From Alphaproteobacteria bacterium (GTDB taxonomy: Bacteria; Pseudomonadota; Alphaproteobacteria; Micropepsales; Micropepsaceae), in NCBI GenBank assembly GCA_019241645.1, contig JAFAWQ010000039.1, positions 62,001-126,000 on the forward strand: a DNA stretch of 64,000 nt, given 5' to 3'. Numbering within the stretch: the first letter of the stretch is position 1; each line of letters opens with the position of its first letter. Positions 8,107-17,055 of this stretch are shown in pieces. The translations under genes and the position numbers were made by a program. Below the pieces are notes generated by a model. The model was not told where the DNA came from, did not search any database, and was given only the letters and a program-made list of their open reading frames with translations.

Positions 8107-8781
8107 ATGAGCCAGGTGCCGGTTCATTTCCTGCACGTGCCGAAAACCGGCGGCAGCGCCATCAGGGCGGCGTTGGAACCGGTCGCGCAATCGTTCGGCC
8201 TTCAGCTTCACCGGCACAAGGTTGCACTCGCGGACATTCCCAATGGCGAAGGCGTGGTTGTTTTTCTTCGCCACCCGGTGACGCGCTTCATCAGCGCCTT
8301 CAACAGCCGCCTGCGCCGCGGGGCGCCGCATCACCAGGGGCGACACACCAAACGGGAAGAAATCGCCTTCGCGCAATTTCAAACACCCAATGCGCTGGCG
8401 GAAGCCCTGGCGAGCGGTGACGCGGATAAGAAGGCGGCGGCGGAGTTCGCCATCAATGTCATCTCCCACACGCGCCGCCGTTTGATCGACATGCTGGGCA
8501 GCATCGCGGATGTGAAACAGCGGCGTCGCGACCTCGTGTTTATCGGTTTTCAGGAAGCGCTCGCGGACGATTTCGAGCGCCTGAAGCAGCGCCTGTCACT
8601 GCCTGCATCGCTTGCATTGCCGGCAGACGATATCGTGGCGCACCGGATGCCGCCCGGCTTCGATACCGAGTTGAGCCAGGAAGGCCGCAGCGCCATCAAG
8701 GATTGGTATCGCGAAGACATCGAACTGTTTCGCTATCTGCGTTCCGTGGCGGCTGAACTTTCGGACTTCAGAAGTAGCTGA
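8107..8781 (+). CDS. Sulfotransferase-family protein, lone plus-strand gene in the phage cluster
   Basis: A 224-aa protein with both PAPS-binding signatures. FLHVPKTGGSAIR near the N-terminus is the 5'-phosphosulfate loop, and VVFLRHPVTRFISAFNS (about residues 51-68) is the 3'-phosphate binding motif. It belongs to the sulfotransferase family 2-like group that modifies carbohydrates. It is the only gene on the plus strand between 6.85 and 29.8 kb. It is divergent from the M15 peptidase and overlaps the 3' end of the DUF2793 fibre gene by 14 bp. The natural acceptor is unknown. It looks like a cargo (moron) gene in the GTA-type cluster. Confidence 0.85.
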   Translation: MSQVPVHFLHVPKTGGSAIRAALEPVAQSFGLQLHRHKVALADIPNGEGVVVFLRHPVTRFISAFNSRLRRGAPHHQGRHTKREEIAFAQFQTPNALAEALASGDADKKAAAEFAINVISHTRRRLIDMLGSIADVKQRRRDLVFIGFQEALADDFERLKQRLSLPASLALPADDIVAHRMPPGFDTELSQEGRSAIKDWYREDIELFRYLRSVAAELSDFRSS

Positions 8782-10498
8782 CGAGACGCACTTCGCCGCG
8801 CGCTCCGCCGCCGCCGGCACCCGAATTGTTGCCATTGGACGATGCACCGCCGCCCGCGCCGCCGCCGCCGGGCGTTCCACCGCTGCCGCCAGCTCCGCCT
8901 GCTGCGGCCGAATTTCCGCCGCCGCCTCCACCGCCCGCGCCGCCCCATTGATGGACGGTGTCACTAATGCTGCCGCCATTGCCGCCATTGCTTCCGGTAG
9001 TTCCTGCCGCGCCGCCATTCGTGCGGCTATTCGACGGCGTACTTCCGTTCGATCCCGCCGTGCCGGCAAACGCTGTGTTCGCGGTCGACATGCCGCCGCC
9101 ATTGCCGCCATTGCCGGGACCTGCGCCGTCGTTCGACGCAGCGGCTGTTGCTGTGACCGAAGTTGCGGTGACGGCAACGGCCGTGGCGCCTGCCAGCGCG
9201 ACTTGCTGGCTCAAAGTCGCAGAGGCAGCAGCACCGCCGCCCACTCCGGCCTGTCCGCCGAGCGCGATGAGATGCGCGCCGAAACTCGATGTTCCACCTG
9301 CGCCGCCGGCGTTTCCATCGGTGCTGTCGGCGCTCTGCGCCGCACCGCCGGAACCGGCTGCTCCGATTGTGATGCTCTCGCTTGCGGAGATTGCGGACGC
9401 GGCAAAGCTCCAGCGGTTGAGAACCCCGCTCTGTCCGCCTTGGCCGCCCGAGCGCGCGCTTCCTGCAGCGCCGCGCCTTCCCGATCCGCCGCCGGCACCG
9501 GCGCCGATCACCGTGGCTTCGATGGATTGCGCGAGCGGCGGCTTCGTGTAGGTGCCGTTGGCGGTGAACACTTGCGCGAGCGGCGCGATATTCCAGCGCA
9601 CCGGCGTCCAGGCGCCATCCCAGAAGGCGAACATCGCTTCGTCGTATTGCGACGACAGCCACGCCATATCCGTGCCACCGCTGGTCTTCACTGTGACGCG
9701 GTTGGCGCTGGAATCCTTCTTGCGCACGATCACCCAATCGTCGGCATCGGCGCCCGCAGGAAGCGTGATATTGAAGGCGCCGCCGCTGGCGTCGGCGCGG
9801 ACGACGCGGCCGAGATGCGTGGCGCCGAGCGTTGCAGTGCCGCTGATGTCGGTATGCTTCAGCAGCACGCTGCCCGTGTTGCGGTTGAGGACCACGGCTT
9901 CATAGAAGGTCGTGCCGTCCGGCGAGACCTTGAAGTGGAAATTGTCGTCGCCGGTGAGGCCGATTTCCGCGCGGCCCGAGAAATTGGTTTGATACAGCAA
10001 CGAGGCGGTGTCGCCTGCAGCGTGCTTGTTCAACTTCGCTTGCACGCTTGCGCCGATGTGATTGAACAGCACGGCAGAGCTGGCGACGCTGAGCTTGTTG
10101 GTGGCATCGGCTGTGGCGTTGATGCCGAGCATGGGCACGTTCTGCAGCGGTACGGCGCTGACGAAATCCGCCCAAGCCAAACCGTTGTAGAAGATGAGCT
10201 TCGTTTCGTCGGCCACATAGGCGCTGAGCCCTTCGAACGGCGCATAGAAACGCCAGCCGCCGTCGATGGCGTAGGCGAGCTTGCCACTTTGGCCTGTCCA
10301 GGCGCCGGTGCCGGCGGCTTTGACGAGATAAGTGTCGCCATCGTCCGGACTCGCGGGCGGTGCTGACAAATCGCGGTCCAGAATGGTGGTGGCGATCAGC
10401 GCATCGAGCCCGAGCAGCGCTTCGTTGTGGGTGACGTGCTTCTGCGATTGCGCGGCCGCGAGCAGCGGCAACGCCACGCGCGGCGTGGTGTCGGACAT
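8768..10498 (-). CDS. DUF2793 phage tail/fibre-like protein with glycine-rich C-terminus
   Basis: Starting at ATG 10498 (MSDTTPRVALPLL, AAGGA nine bases upstream), the protein is 576 aa; the tracked upstream start only adds translated repeat DNA. Residues 1 to about 130 match the DUF2793 pattern (AAAQSQKHVTHNEAL ... DGDTYLVKA ... GWRFYAPFEGLSAYV). A trimeric-looking beta region follows. The last about 220 residues are Gly/Ala/Ser-rich (GGxGG runs), like glycine-rich tail-fibre tips. It is probably a receptor-binding or baseplate component. The Gly-rich end generates a spurious 472-aa antisense ORF. Confidence 0.85.
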   Translation of the reverse strand: MSDTTPRVALPLLAAAQSQKHVTHNEALLGLDALIATTILDRDLSAPPASPDDGDTYLVKAAGTGAWTGQSGKLAYAIDGGWRFYAPFEGLSAYVADETKLIFYNGLAWADFVSAVPLQNVPMLGINATADATNKLSVASSAVLFNHIGASVQAKLNKHAAGDTASLLYQTNFSGRAEIGLTGDDNFHFKVSPDGTTFYEAVVLNRNTGSVLLKHTDISGTATLGATHLGRVVRADASGGAFNITLPAGADADDWVIVRKKDSSANRVTVKTSGGTDMAWLSSQYDEAMFAFWDGAWTPVRWNIAPLAQVFTANGTYTKPPLAQSIEATVIGAGAGGGSGRRGAAGSARSGGQGGQSGVLNRWSFAASAISASESITIGAAGSGGAAQSADSTDGNAGGAGGTSSFGAHLIALGGQAGVGGGAAASATLSQQVALAGATAVAVTATSVTATAAASNDGAGPGNGGNGGGMSTANTAFAGTAGSNGSTPSNSRTNGGAAGTTGSNGGNGGSISDTVHQWGGAGGGGGGGNSAAAGGAGGSGGTPGGGGAGGGASSNGNNSGAGGGGARGEVRLVSYF

Positions 10499-10536
10499 GA
10501 TGTGGTTCCTTGAAGATCGATGAACAGATTTGTCCT

Positions 10537-10680
10537 TCACCTTCCCCCCTTGTGGGGGAAGGTGGCTCGCTCGCACACGAGTGCGAGCGAGACGAAAGGG
10601 GGGCTGTTTGTGTTCCCCCCTTCAGTCATCCGCCGCTGGCGCGACGGCTGACAGCTTCCCCCACAAGAGGGGAAGCAGAA
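10537..10680. repeat. GC-rich palindromic repeat, copy 1
   Basis: The left arm CACCTTCCCCCCTTGTGGGGGAAGGTG and the right arm CTTCCCCCACAAGAGGGGAAG are self-complementary and also pair with each other. The copy sits between the DUF2793 start and the exported-protein gene. It belongs to the same family as the copies at 15354, 17909, 22355, 23086, 24517 and 26729, but is more diverged inside. Confidence 0.85.
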
Positions 10681-10730
10681 CGCTTTTGTACGCGCCGTGC
10701 GCGAGACTCAATCGTCAGCGGTTGGCTCCG

Positions 10731-11255
10731 TCAGGGGTGCGCGACCGTCATCGTAAATCCGTCAAAACGGGATTGGCCCTCGTTAGTGAGCCTCGATTGC
10801 GTCCTGATGACATGCTTGCCGGGCGCCACATCCGGGCAGAGGTCTGTCATGGAATTGGCATATTCGTCCTCAGTCGATCGTCCCGCGAAGGCGTTCGCAA
10901 AGGTGGCGGTGGACGGGAGACAGCCCGTTGCGCCGTCGAGGACTATCTGCACCAAAGTGAAGGTCTGTGGAGAATACGTCGGCGCTGAAAACGTGACCAG
11001 CACGCAGCCCGGTTTCTTGGTGCGGAGATTCACAAATGCACCGGGCACGTCAGTATAGATGATTGAGGTGGTAGTTGAGGCGTCAGTCGAATTCACCACA
11101 TCGATCGTTTTCAGGGCGGTGCAGCTCCTAAACTTAACTGCCGGGGGATACCGCAGCGACCGCTCGCCTTGTTCGGCATTCGCGGATGCGGCCACTGCGA
11201 ATAAAGCAGCGCACATTGTCAGAACGGCGCAAGATACCTTCGCTTTTTCACGCAT
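10731..11255 (-). CDS. Exported hypothetical protein, 174 aa
   Basis: A strong GGGAGG site lies six bases before the ATG, and a signal peptide ends near ASANAEQ. The mature protein has four Cys (CTALK, GCVLV, GCLPS, LCPDV) that could form two disulfides, and a beta-rich pattern. It resembles the exported protein at 15698-16186 in length, Cys content and a late G-x-H-x-[VI]-R-T segment, so the two may be distant paralogues. It sits between the hub gene g15 and the DUF2793 gene but does not look phage-like. Function unknown. Confidence 0.7.
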   Translation of the reverse strand: MREKAKVSCAVLTMCAALFAVAASANAEQGERSLRYPPAVKFRSCTALKTIDVVNSTDASTTTSIIYTDVPGAFVNLRTKKPGCVLVTFSAPTYSPQTFTLVQIVLDGATGCLPSTATFANAFAGRSTEDEYANSMTDLCPDVAPGKHVIRTQSRLTNEGQSRFDGFTMTVAHP

Positions 11256-11363
11256 GATTTTCCTCCCTGAACTGCCAGCAGAAACCTTATCCTCATATGC
11301 CGCCCGCTCCCAACCGGCGCGATAGTCCGCTGATCTGATTTTGCTTTTAAGCGCCCACAGGCG

Positions 11364-11949
11364 CTAGTTGAAATAAATGCCTGCCGCCTTCCCCACACCT
11401 CGGCCGAAGGTGGAGGAGAGCTGGTAGACGGTAAAGCGGAACGGCGAAGGTAAGCCGCTTGGGAAATCGGCGGTGATTTGAGCAGCGGTGTAGGTGAGCG
11501 AAGGTGAGGATACCGAGTTGAAGGAGCGGATGACATTGGAAAAGCCATCCAGGATTTCCACCTCGTAGCGTTCCGAAGACTCGCTCAGCGGAATCTCGAC
11601 CTGGTCCCAGCCGTCGCTTGCGGGATCGCGGTCGCGGCGCAGCCACGACAGCAACAAATCGCCGGATGCGGAATAGACAGCGCGCCACTGCACAGGCGAC
11701 AGCGGCCGCAAGCCGATGCCTTTGAATTGCAGCGAAATATACTGGTATGCCGGATCGGAAATCGGCTTGCCCTGCGGGCCGTAGAGATAATTGAACGGCA
11801 GCGCGTGTTCGGCCTGGCTCAACCCCAGTTGCATCAATGCTGAATCCAGAAGCACCACGCGTGCACCCGCTGCGAGCGGCGAACGCATCGCCCCTTCCGT
11901 GCCGGCCTGCCCGCGCAGCAAACGTGACAACGTCCATTCACCGGGGTCC
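11364..11949 (-). pseudogene. Frameshifted C-terminal end of the GTA hub protein g15
   Basis: The reading frame upstream of 11943 belongs to the 1135-aa g15 ORF. Past a CCCC run the homologous protein continues in the +1 frame as GEWTLSRLLRGQAGTEGAM, the block expected directly after EWEVLQFANA in GTA gp15 proteins. About 195 codons follow, ending GKAAGIYFN. Unless frameshifting or a sequencing error explains it, this part is not translated with the rest. Confidence 0.8.
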
Positions 11950-14900
11950 GGTAAGCATCGCGTTCGCGAACTGCAGCACCTCCCATTCGCCGACCGCGTT
12001 CTGCACAGCGAGTGCATTGGCGCCGCCGAGTACGGACATATCGTCGAGTGACGACAGTGCCGTGCCGTCATAGATGGCAATTTTCAGTTGGTTGACCTCG
12101 TCCCAGCGCCACGCCGGCCCGGTGAAAAAATCGGCCGTGGTTTCGCCGATGGTGGCGGGCTTCTTCAGCGCGGTGTCGAGCACGTAATTCGAGTCAGTGG
12201 CGCTGCGGAACACCAGCACCGATCCCGGCCACCGCGATGCGAAAGCCGCGGCGAACGCATCCCACGGCTTCTGCTCTTGCGTGAGCCACGGCAGATCGAG
12301 AAACACCGCAAGCGCGCGGCCGGGCGAGGATAATCCCTGCATCTGCCCCGGTCCCCGCGCTGGCCCCGCGATCTCCTCGTAAATGGAGGGATCGGTGGCG
12401 ACCGATTGAATTTCGCGCCCGCCGGCATCGTTCACTTCCGTAAGCCGCAGACGTCGCTCGCGGCCACCAGCTGTGAGCACCACTTCGTCCGCCGGATCGA
12501 GCGCGAGTTGCGACGGCGGCAGCGCGAACGCCGCGCGCTCGCGCATTGTCCAGACATCCTGCAGCAGCCGCTCGCCGATGCCGATGGCGCCTGCCTGATC
12601 CAGCACGATCGGCAGCGCCGCTTGCGTGACGCGGTCGGACGTACCGACAAGGCGACGGGCCTCCGCCACTGCCTCCCGGTAATCGGCATCCACATCGATG
12701 TAGGCGATGCGAATGTCGTTCGGCAGATCGGTTTCCTGCGCCCGGATAAACGAAAAGCCGAAACCCGGATCGCCATGCTCCGGAATCACCAGATCGGTTT
12801 CGAGAACCGAAAGCGGATCGGGACGCCCCCGCGCCAGGAATTGGATCTCACCTTCGCTTTCCACCGCATCAAAAAAATAGGCGATGGAGAGGGGCTGGAG
12901 CACGTCGCGTACGCTCATGGTATCGGTCACGGCGAAGCCGGTGACCACACCATCAATATTGGAGACGTCGATCTCGCTGAAGTTCGCGTCCGCGCAAACG
13001 TCGGTCACCAGATCGGGCAACATCACCGCGCCGAGGCGGCCGTTCAGCCAATGGCCGAGATTGTAGTCGCGCGCATCGCCCCACACATTGGCAAACGCCG
13101 GAAAGAACGGAAACGGCCGCGCGTCCCAGCACCACAGATAGAGATTCGCCGTATCCAGCATCGCGCCGGAGTAGACGGACGATGTTGGATTGTTCGCCGG
13201 ATCGCTCCAGAATTTCAGATGCGCTTCCAGAAAGCGGCGCTGGATGATGTCGTCGCGCCCGCCATTGGAGTAATACGGCAGCGCACTCTCGCTCGACTTG
13301 GGATCGAAGAACACGTTGGGCTGGTTGGCGCCCTTGTCGACCGCCGGGCAGCCAAGCTCGGTGAACCAGATCGGCTTGCTCTGCGGCACCCAGGCCGTGT
13401 GCCCCGGACTCTCCGCACCGGCCGGCCGGTTGTGGTGCGGATTGCTCCACCACGCCCAGATGTCCTTTTGCCGGAACACCCAGGGCTTACCATGACCGTC
13501 GCTGATGGTGGTCCGCGCTTGCGCATCGCGGTCGGCATCGCTGGCGTAGTACCAGTCGTAATCCTCGCCGCCGCGAATGTTGGCGGTGAGATACTCCGCA
13601 TCGTGGATGTTTGTCGGGCCGTTCGCCGCGTCGTAGTCGAGATGCGCCGTGCCGTCACGCCAGTCGGACAGCTTCATGTAGTTGTCGATGCCCACGAAAT
13701 CGATGTTGGCGTCGCTCCACAGTGGATCGAGGTTGAACAGCAGCGCGCCCGGTGCATCGCCGGTCTGGTGATTGTTGTATTCGCTCCAGTCCGCGGCGTA
13801 GCCGATCTTGGTGCTGCTGCCGAGAATGGATCGCACATCCGCCGCCAGCGCTTTCAGCGCTGCGACCGCCGGATAGCTGGTGGCGCTGCTGCGGACGCGA
13901 GTCAGCCCGCGCAGTTCCGAACCGATGAGGAAGGCATCGACGCCGCCGGCCGCCGCGCAGAGATGCGCGTAATGCAGCACCATGCGGCGGTAGCCCCAAT
14001 CGTCGCCGCCAATCCAGCTCACGTTCGTTCCGCTGACGGAAAAATCACCAGCCGTAGCGCTGCCGAAGAAGTTGCTGACCTGTGTGGCCGCTGCGGCAGT
14101 TTTGTCAGGCGAGCCGGAAACACCCGACGCCGGATCGCAGGTGATGCGGCCGCGCCACGGATATGGCGGTTGCGAGCTCGCGCCGGTGTAGGGATCTTCC
14201 AGCGCGTTGCCGGCGGCGATGTCCATGAAAAGAAACGGATTGAACAGCACGCGCAAGCCGCGCGCCTTCAGTTCCTGTATCGCCTCCACCACGCATGCGT
14301 CCGATGGCGTGCCGCCATAAGCGGGAATGCCGCCCACCTGGCTCACCAGGTGCGCGTTTGCCCGCGTGACGCCGTTCACGCTCCAGGTTTGCGGATAAGT
14401 GTTTTTCTTGGCGATCTCCACGCCAGGCTTGATGAGCGTTTCGCCGCAGCGAAGGTCGTCGCCGAACCAGCCCACAACCAATGACACCGCGCGAAAATTC
14501 TGCGCCAGTGCCTGCAGCTCGTCGAGCGACGCGGTGTAGTCGGCCGCGCCGGCGACGTTGTGCGCGTTCTGCGGCGTGGTCGTTCCCCTGCCGTCATCGG
14601 CGGTTACGACTTCCGTCGCGTAGACGAACTCGCCGGCACCGGGAATCAGCGCCACGCCGCTTAAGCGATTCTCCAGCGCATCCGGATTGTTAGCGTTGAG
14701 CGAGCGGATGATCTCGAAATTCAGTTGCGGAATTCGGTTGCCGAAATTCGTCAGGTCAATGTCCTCGAACACGACGTACGCCAGGCCGCGATAGGCCGGC
14801 GTATTGCCGGCGCCTTCGGTTTCCTCGATCAGCGGATCGGCGGTTTGCGCGTCGTCACCGGGATAGAACCGCGTGGTGAATTGCGAGATGTCGATCAGGT

Positions 14901-15345
14901 TTCCATCAGCCCACACCCGGCCAATCTTTGTCACCGCGCCGGCGCACAGGCCGACCGCAAAGGAAATCGAATAGCGGTAGCCGATATCGGTTTCGGTGAC
15001 CTTCGGGCCGCCCTTGCCCCCGCCAGTCTGCTGCTCCGACTTGACAATGGTTTCCCTGAACTTGCTGGCCCACAGCAGCTGGCCCGCAACGCGCATGCGC
15101 CCATAGATTCGCGGAATCGGCGCGCCCTCTACAGAAGCCTGAATATTCACATCCGTCAGCCGCGGGCTGGTGCGCGTGATGTGCGTGCCGGGTGCAATGA
15201 GATTGTCGAGTTCCGCACCGAGCAGTGTGCCGATCGCCCCGCCGATCTGCGCGCCCGTGATGGTGGCGCCGAACAGCGAGAAGCCGCTGCCAAGCAGCGA
15301 AGCGCCCGCGGCCGATCCCGCGATGCCGAGTACAAGCGATGCCAT
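11938..15345 (-). CDS. GTA TIM-barrel-like tail hub/host-specificity protein (gp15, megatron)
   Basis: A very large tail protein of 1135 aa in this frame. It matches GTA gp15: an N-terminal phage-baseplate segment (VEGAPIPRIYGRMRVAGQLLW), a central glycoside-hydrolase-like TIM-barrel domain with WFTELGCPAVDKGANQPNVF, and a late phage-tail domain. The frame ends early at TGA 11938 right after EVLQFANAMLTGP, and homology resumes in the +1 frame to 11364. Corrected length would be about 1330 aa, close to the roughly 1300 of the Rhodobacter GTA protein. It caps the tail and probably contacts peptidoglycan or receptor. Confidence 0.92.
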   Translation of the reverse strand: MASLVLGIAGSAAGASLLGSGFSLFGATITGAQIGGAIGTLLGAELDNLIAPGTHITRTSPRLTDVNIQASVEGAPIPRIYGRMRVAGQLLWASKFRETIVKSEQQTGGGKGGPKVTETDIGYRYSISFAVGLCAGAVTKIGRVWADGNLIDISQFTTRFYPGDDAQTADPLIEETEGAGNTPAYRGLAYVVFEDIDLTNFGNRIPQLNFEIIRSLNANNPDALENRLSGVALIPGAGEFVYATEVVTADDGRGTTTPQNAHNVAGAADYTASLDELQALAQNFRAVSLVVGWFGDDLRCGETLIKPGVEIAKKNTYPQTWSVNGVTRANAHLVSQVGGIPAYGGTPSDACVVEAIQELKARGLRVLFNPFLFMDIAAGNALEDPYTGASSQPPYPWRGRITCDPASGVSGSPDKTAAAATQVSNFFGSATAGDFSVSGTNVSWIGGDDWGYRRMVLHYAHLCAAAGGVDAFLIGSELRGLTRVRSSATSYPAVAALKALAADVRSILGSSTKIGYAADWSEYNNHQTGDAPGALLFNLDPLWSDANIDFVGIDNYMKLSDWRDGTAHLDYDAANGPTNIHDAEYLTANIRGGEDYDWYYASDADRDAQARTTISDGHGKPWVFRQKDIWAWWSNPHHNRPAGAESPGHTAWVPQSKPIWFTELGCPAVDKGANQPNVFFDPKSSESALPYYSNGGRDDIIQRRFLEAHLKFWSDPANNPTSSVYSGAMLDTANLYLWCWDARPFPFFPAFANVWGDARDYNLGHWLNGRLGAVMLPDLVTDVCADANFSEIDVSNIDGVVTGFAVTDTMSVRDVLQPLSIAYFFDAVESEGEIQFLARGRPDPLSVLETDLVIPEHGDPGFGFSFIRAQETDLPNDIRIAYIDVDADYREAVAEARRLVGTSDRVTQAALPIVLDQAGAIGIGERLLQDVWTMRERAAFALPPSQLALDPADEVVLTAGGRERRLRLTEVNDAGGREIQSVATDPSIYEEIAGPARGPGQMQGLSSPGRALAVFLDLPWLTQEQKPWDAFAAAFASRWPGSVLVFRSATDSNYVLDTALKKPATIGETTADFFTGPAWRWDEVNQLKIAIYDGTALSSLDDMSVLGGANALAVQNAVGEWEVLQFANAMLTGPR

Positions 15346-15353
15346 GTGGGTTC

Positions 15354-15492
15354 CTTCACCTCCCCCGTTGTGGGGAGGTCGATTTGCTGAAGCGCAGCGA
15401 AAGCAAATCGGGTGGGGGCGATGGCGGTTTCAACATCGTCCCCCGCCCGCATCGCTTCGCTTTGCGACCTCCCCGCAAAGGGGGAGGTGATC
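15354..15492. repeat. GC-rich palindromic repeat, copy 2
   Basis: The left end CACCTCCCCCGTTGTGGGGAGGTCG and right end CGACCTCCCCGCAAAGGGGGAGGTG are inverted copies. The interior has GCAAATCGGGTGGGGG. The copy occupies almost all the space between the g15 start and the pseudogene remnant at 15495. Confidence 0.9.
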
Positions 15493-15606
15493 TAAGGCTT
15501 CACGCCGTAGAGCAGGAATGTGTGGACGACTTCAGGATCGCGCGCGCGGGCCTGGTTGATGCCGGTGTCGCCGCCGATGGTGTCGCCGGATTTGTGTTTC
15601 GCCAGT
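15492..15606 (-). pseudogene. Remnant of the 3' end of a TPR gene
   Basis: About 112 bp nearly identical to the last 112 bp of the TPR gene at 16328-17053. The encoded AKHKSGDTIGG and the terminal FLLYGVKP parallel the FLTYGVRP of that gene. Similarity stops abruptly at 15607. The tracked 157-aa ORF covering it is not a gene, because its N-terminal part is the antisense frame of the next exported protein. Confidence 0.8.
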
Positions 15607-15697
15607 GTTGTTAGAAAGGAGCCCGGCTGCAATTCTGTCCGCTCAAAAAGAAATGGCGGCTCGCCGCCGCCATTTCTCGCTTCAAATGCGGACGAAA

Positions 15698-16186
15698 TCA
15701 GTTCTTGTACATGGTATAGGTGCTTTGCCAATTGGCAAGCGAGCTCGCCTGATTCACATACACGTCGGTTCGCACCGTGTGACTGCCGGTCGCGACAGTG
15801 ATGCTGCCCTGACCGTTGCCCGTGACATAGGAGCTGCCGCCGGCTGCAACCGACCCCTGATACGGGCATCCGGGATTGGTATAGGTGCCATCGACATTTG
15901 GACAGATCGCCCAAAGGCCGTCCGGAGTCTGGAGCTGCACCATTTCGGTGACCGCAACGGTACATGGGCCTTTCTTGCAGTTCAGTGTGTGCGAGTCTAT
16001 CGTATTGAATCCGGGATTGAGCGTTCCGCCATTTCCGTTGGCAATCAGCGCGTCCTTCAGCTTGATCGGCGGCGCCACAAAGTGCTGGCCGTTACCCGTT
16101 GGGCTGGTCCGGTCCGCGGCGGATGCCTGCAGGCAAAGCCCACCGGCCAAAGCCGTTCCCATCAATATCGCAATCAGTTTTCCCAT
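15698..16186 (-). CDS. Exported hypothetical protein, 162 aa, inserted between g14 and g15
   Basis: Starting at ATG 16186 (MGKLIAILMG), which has AGGGGA five bases upstream; the tracked start at 16225 lacks support. A signal peptide ends at ASAAD. The mature part has four Cys (LNCKKGPCTV, ICPNV, GCPYQG) and a beta-rich repeat-like end (GSHTVRTDVYVNQ). It is similar in style to the exported protein at 10731. It is flanked by two copies of the same TPR-gene end, which suggests it arrived by a duplication or insertion event. Function unknown. Confidence 0.7.
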   Translation of the reverse strand: MGKLIAILMGTALAGGLCLQASAADRTSPTGNGQHFVAPPIKLKDALIANGNGGTLNPGFNTIDSHTLNCKKGPCTVAVTEMVQLQTPDGLWAICPNVDGTYTNPGCPYQGSVAAGGSSYVTGNGQGSITVATGSHTVRTDVYVNQASSLANWQSTYTMYKN

Positions 16187-16327
16187 CGTAATCCCCTGAG
16201 TTTTCTTACACCCCATCAAACACATGGGTTCAACTTGCTATCATCATTTCGGCCATAGTTGAAGAGTCCCTGGACCGCCTTTTCGAGGGAGCACAGGCAG
16301 TGCCCTTTTGCCCGGTTTGACAGTCCC

Positions 16328-17053
16328 TTAAGGCCTCACGCCGTAAGTCAGGAAGGTGCGGACGATGTCCGGATCGCGCGCGCGGGCCTGGTCGATGTCG
16401 GCGTCGCCGCCGATGGTGTCGCCGGATTTGTGTTTCGCCACGCCGCGCAAATACAGCGCCGAAGCGAGGTTGGGATCGGCGTCCTTGGCTGCGGTGCAAT
16501 CGGCAATGGCGGGCGGGTAGGCGGCGCGACGCAGATCGACGAAGCACCGCGCATCCAGCGCCGCTGCATCGCCGGGCTTCAAGGTGAGTGCCTGGTTGCA
16601 GTCTTCCCACGCGTCGTCGAGATCGCGGCCCGAGGCGGCGCGGGCCCAGCAGCGTCCGCGAAACGCGGCCAGCGATGCGGGCTGCAGCTCGATCATTCTG
16701 CCGAAATCGGCGATGGCGTGGCGATAATCCTCGAGCGCCATCAGCGCGCGGGCGCGATTTTCCAACGCCTCCAGATCGTCCGGCTTGAGGCGCAATGCTT
16801 CGCTCAGATCGCCGACCGCGCTTCCGTACATTTTCGCCTTGAAGTAGGCCCGCCCGCGGTTGAAATAGGCCCAGGCGATTTCCGCGCCCGATCCGGTCGC
16901 GATAATCTCGCTGCACGACGCGATGGCCGCCTCGCCCTCGCCGACCGTGCACAAATCCGTGTCGCGGTTCTGCGCGAACGCCGTACCCGCTGACAACGCA
17001 ACCGCGAGTCCAGCCGACAAAATCCCAATCCGTCGCAGCGCAGAAAACAACAT
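16328..17053 (-). CDS. Exported TPR-repeat protein A
   Basis: The start ATG 17053 (MLFSALRRIG) has GGAG five bases upstream; the tracked start eight codons earlier runs into the upstream gene's stop. A signal peptide (ending near GTAFAQN) is followed by about five tetratricopeptide repeats (AWAYFNRGRAYFKAKMYGSAV, ALENRARALMALEDYRHAI, and so on), a scaffold for protein contacts in the periplasm. It lies 2 bp after TPR protein B and probably in one transcript with g14. These genes are not part of the classical GTA set. Confidence 0.85.
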   Translation of the reverse strand: MLFSALRRIGILSAGLAVALSAGTAFAQNRDTDLCTVGEGEAAIASCSEIIATGSGAEIAWAYFNRGRAYFKAKMYGSAVGDLSEALRLKPDDLEALENRARALMALEDYRHAIADFGRMIELQPASLAAFRGRCWARAASGRDLDDAWEDCNQALTLKPGDAAALDARCFVDLRRAAYPPAIADCTAAKDADPNLASALYLRGVAKHKSGDTIGGDADIDQARARDPDIVRTFLTYGVRP

Positions 17054-17055
17054 CG

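Noticed and set aside
8948-10366. 472-aa plus-strand ORF
   Set aside because: It is antisense to the DUF2793 gene; its Cys/Arg/Ala-rich sequence is the complement of glycine codons.
12406-14484. 692-aa plus-strand ORF
   Set aside because: It lies antisense to the g15 hub gene, has no ribosome-binding site and reads as Arg/His/Val-rich high-GC shadow protein.
15492-15965. 157-aa ORF ending in a TPR-like segment
   Set aside because: Only the last about 37 codons are TPR-gene remnant. The rest is the antisense frame of the exported protein, and no start is supported.
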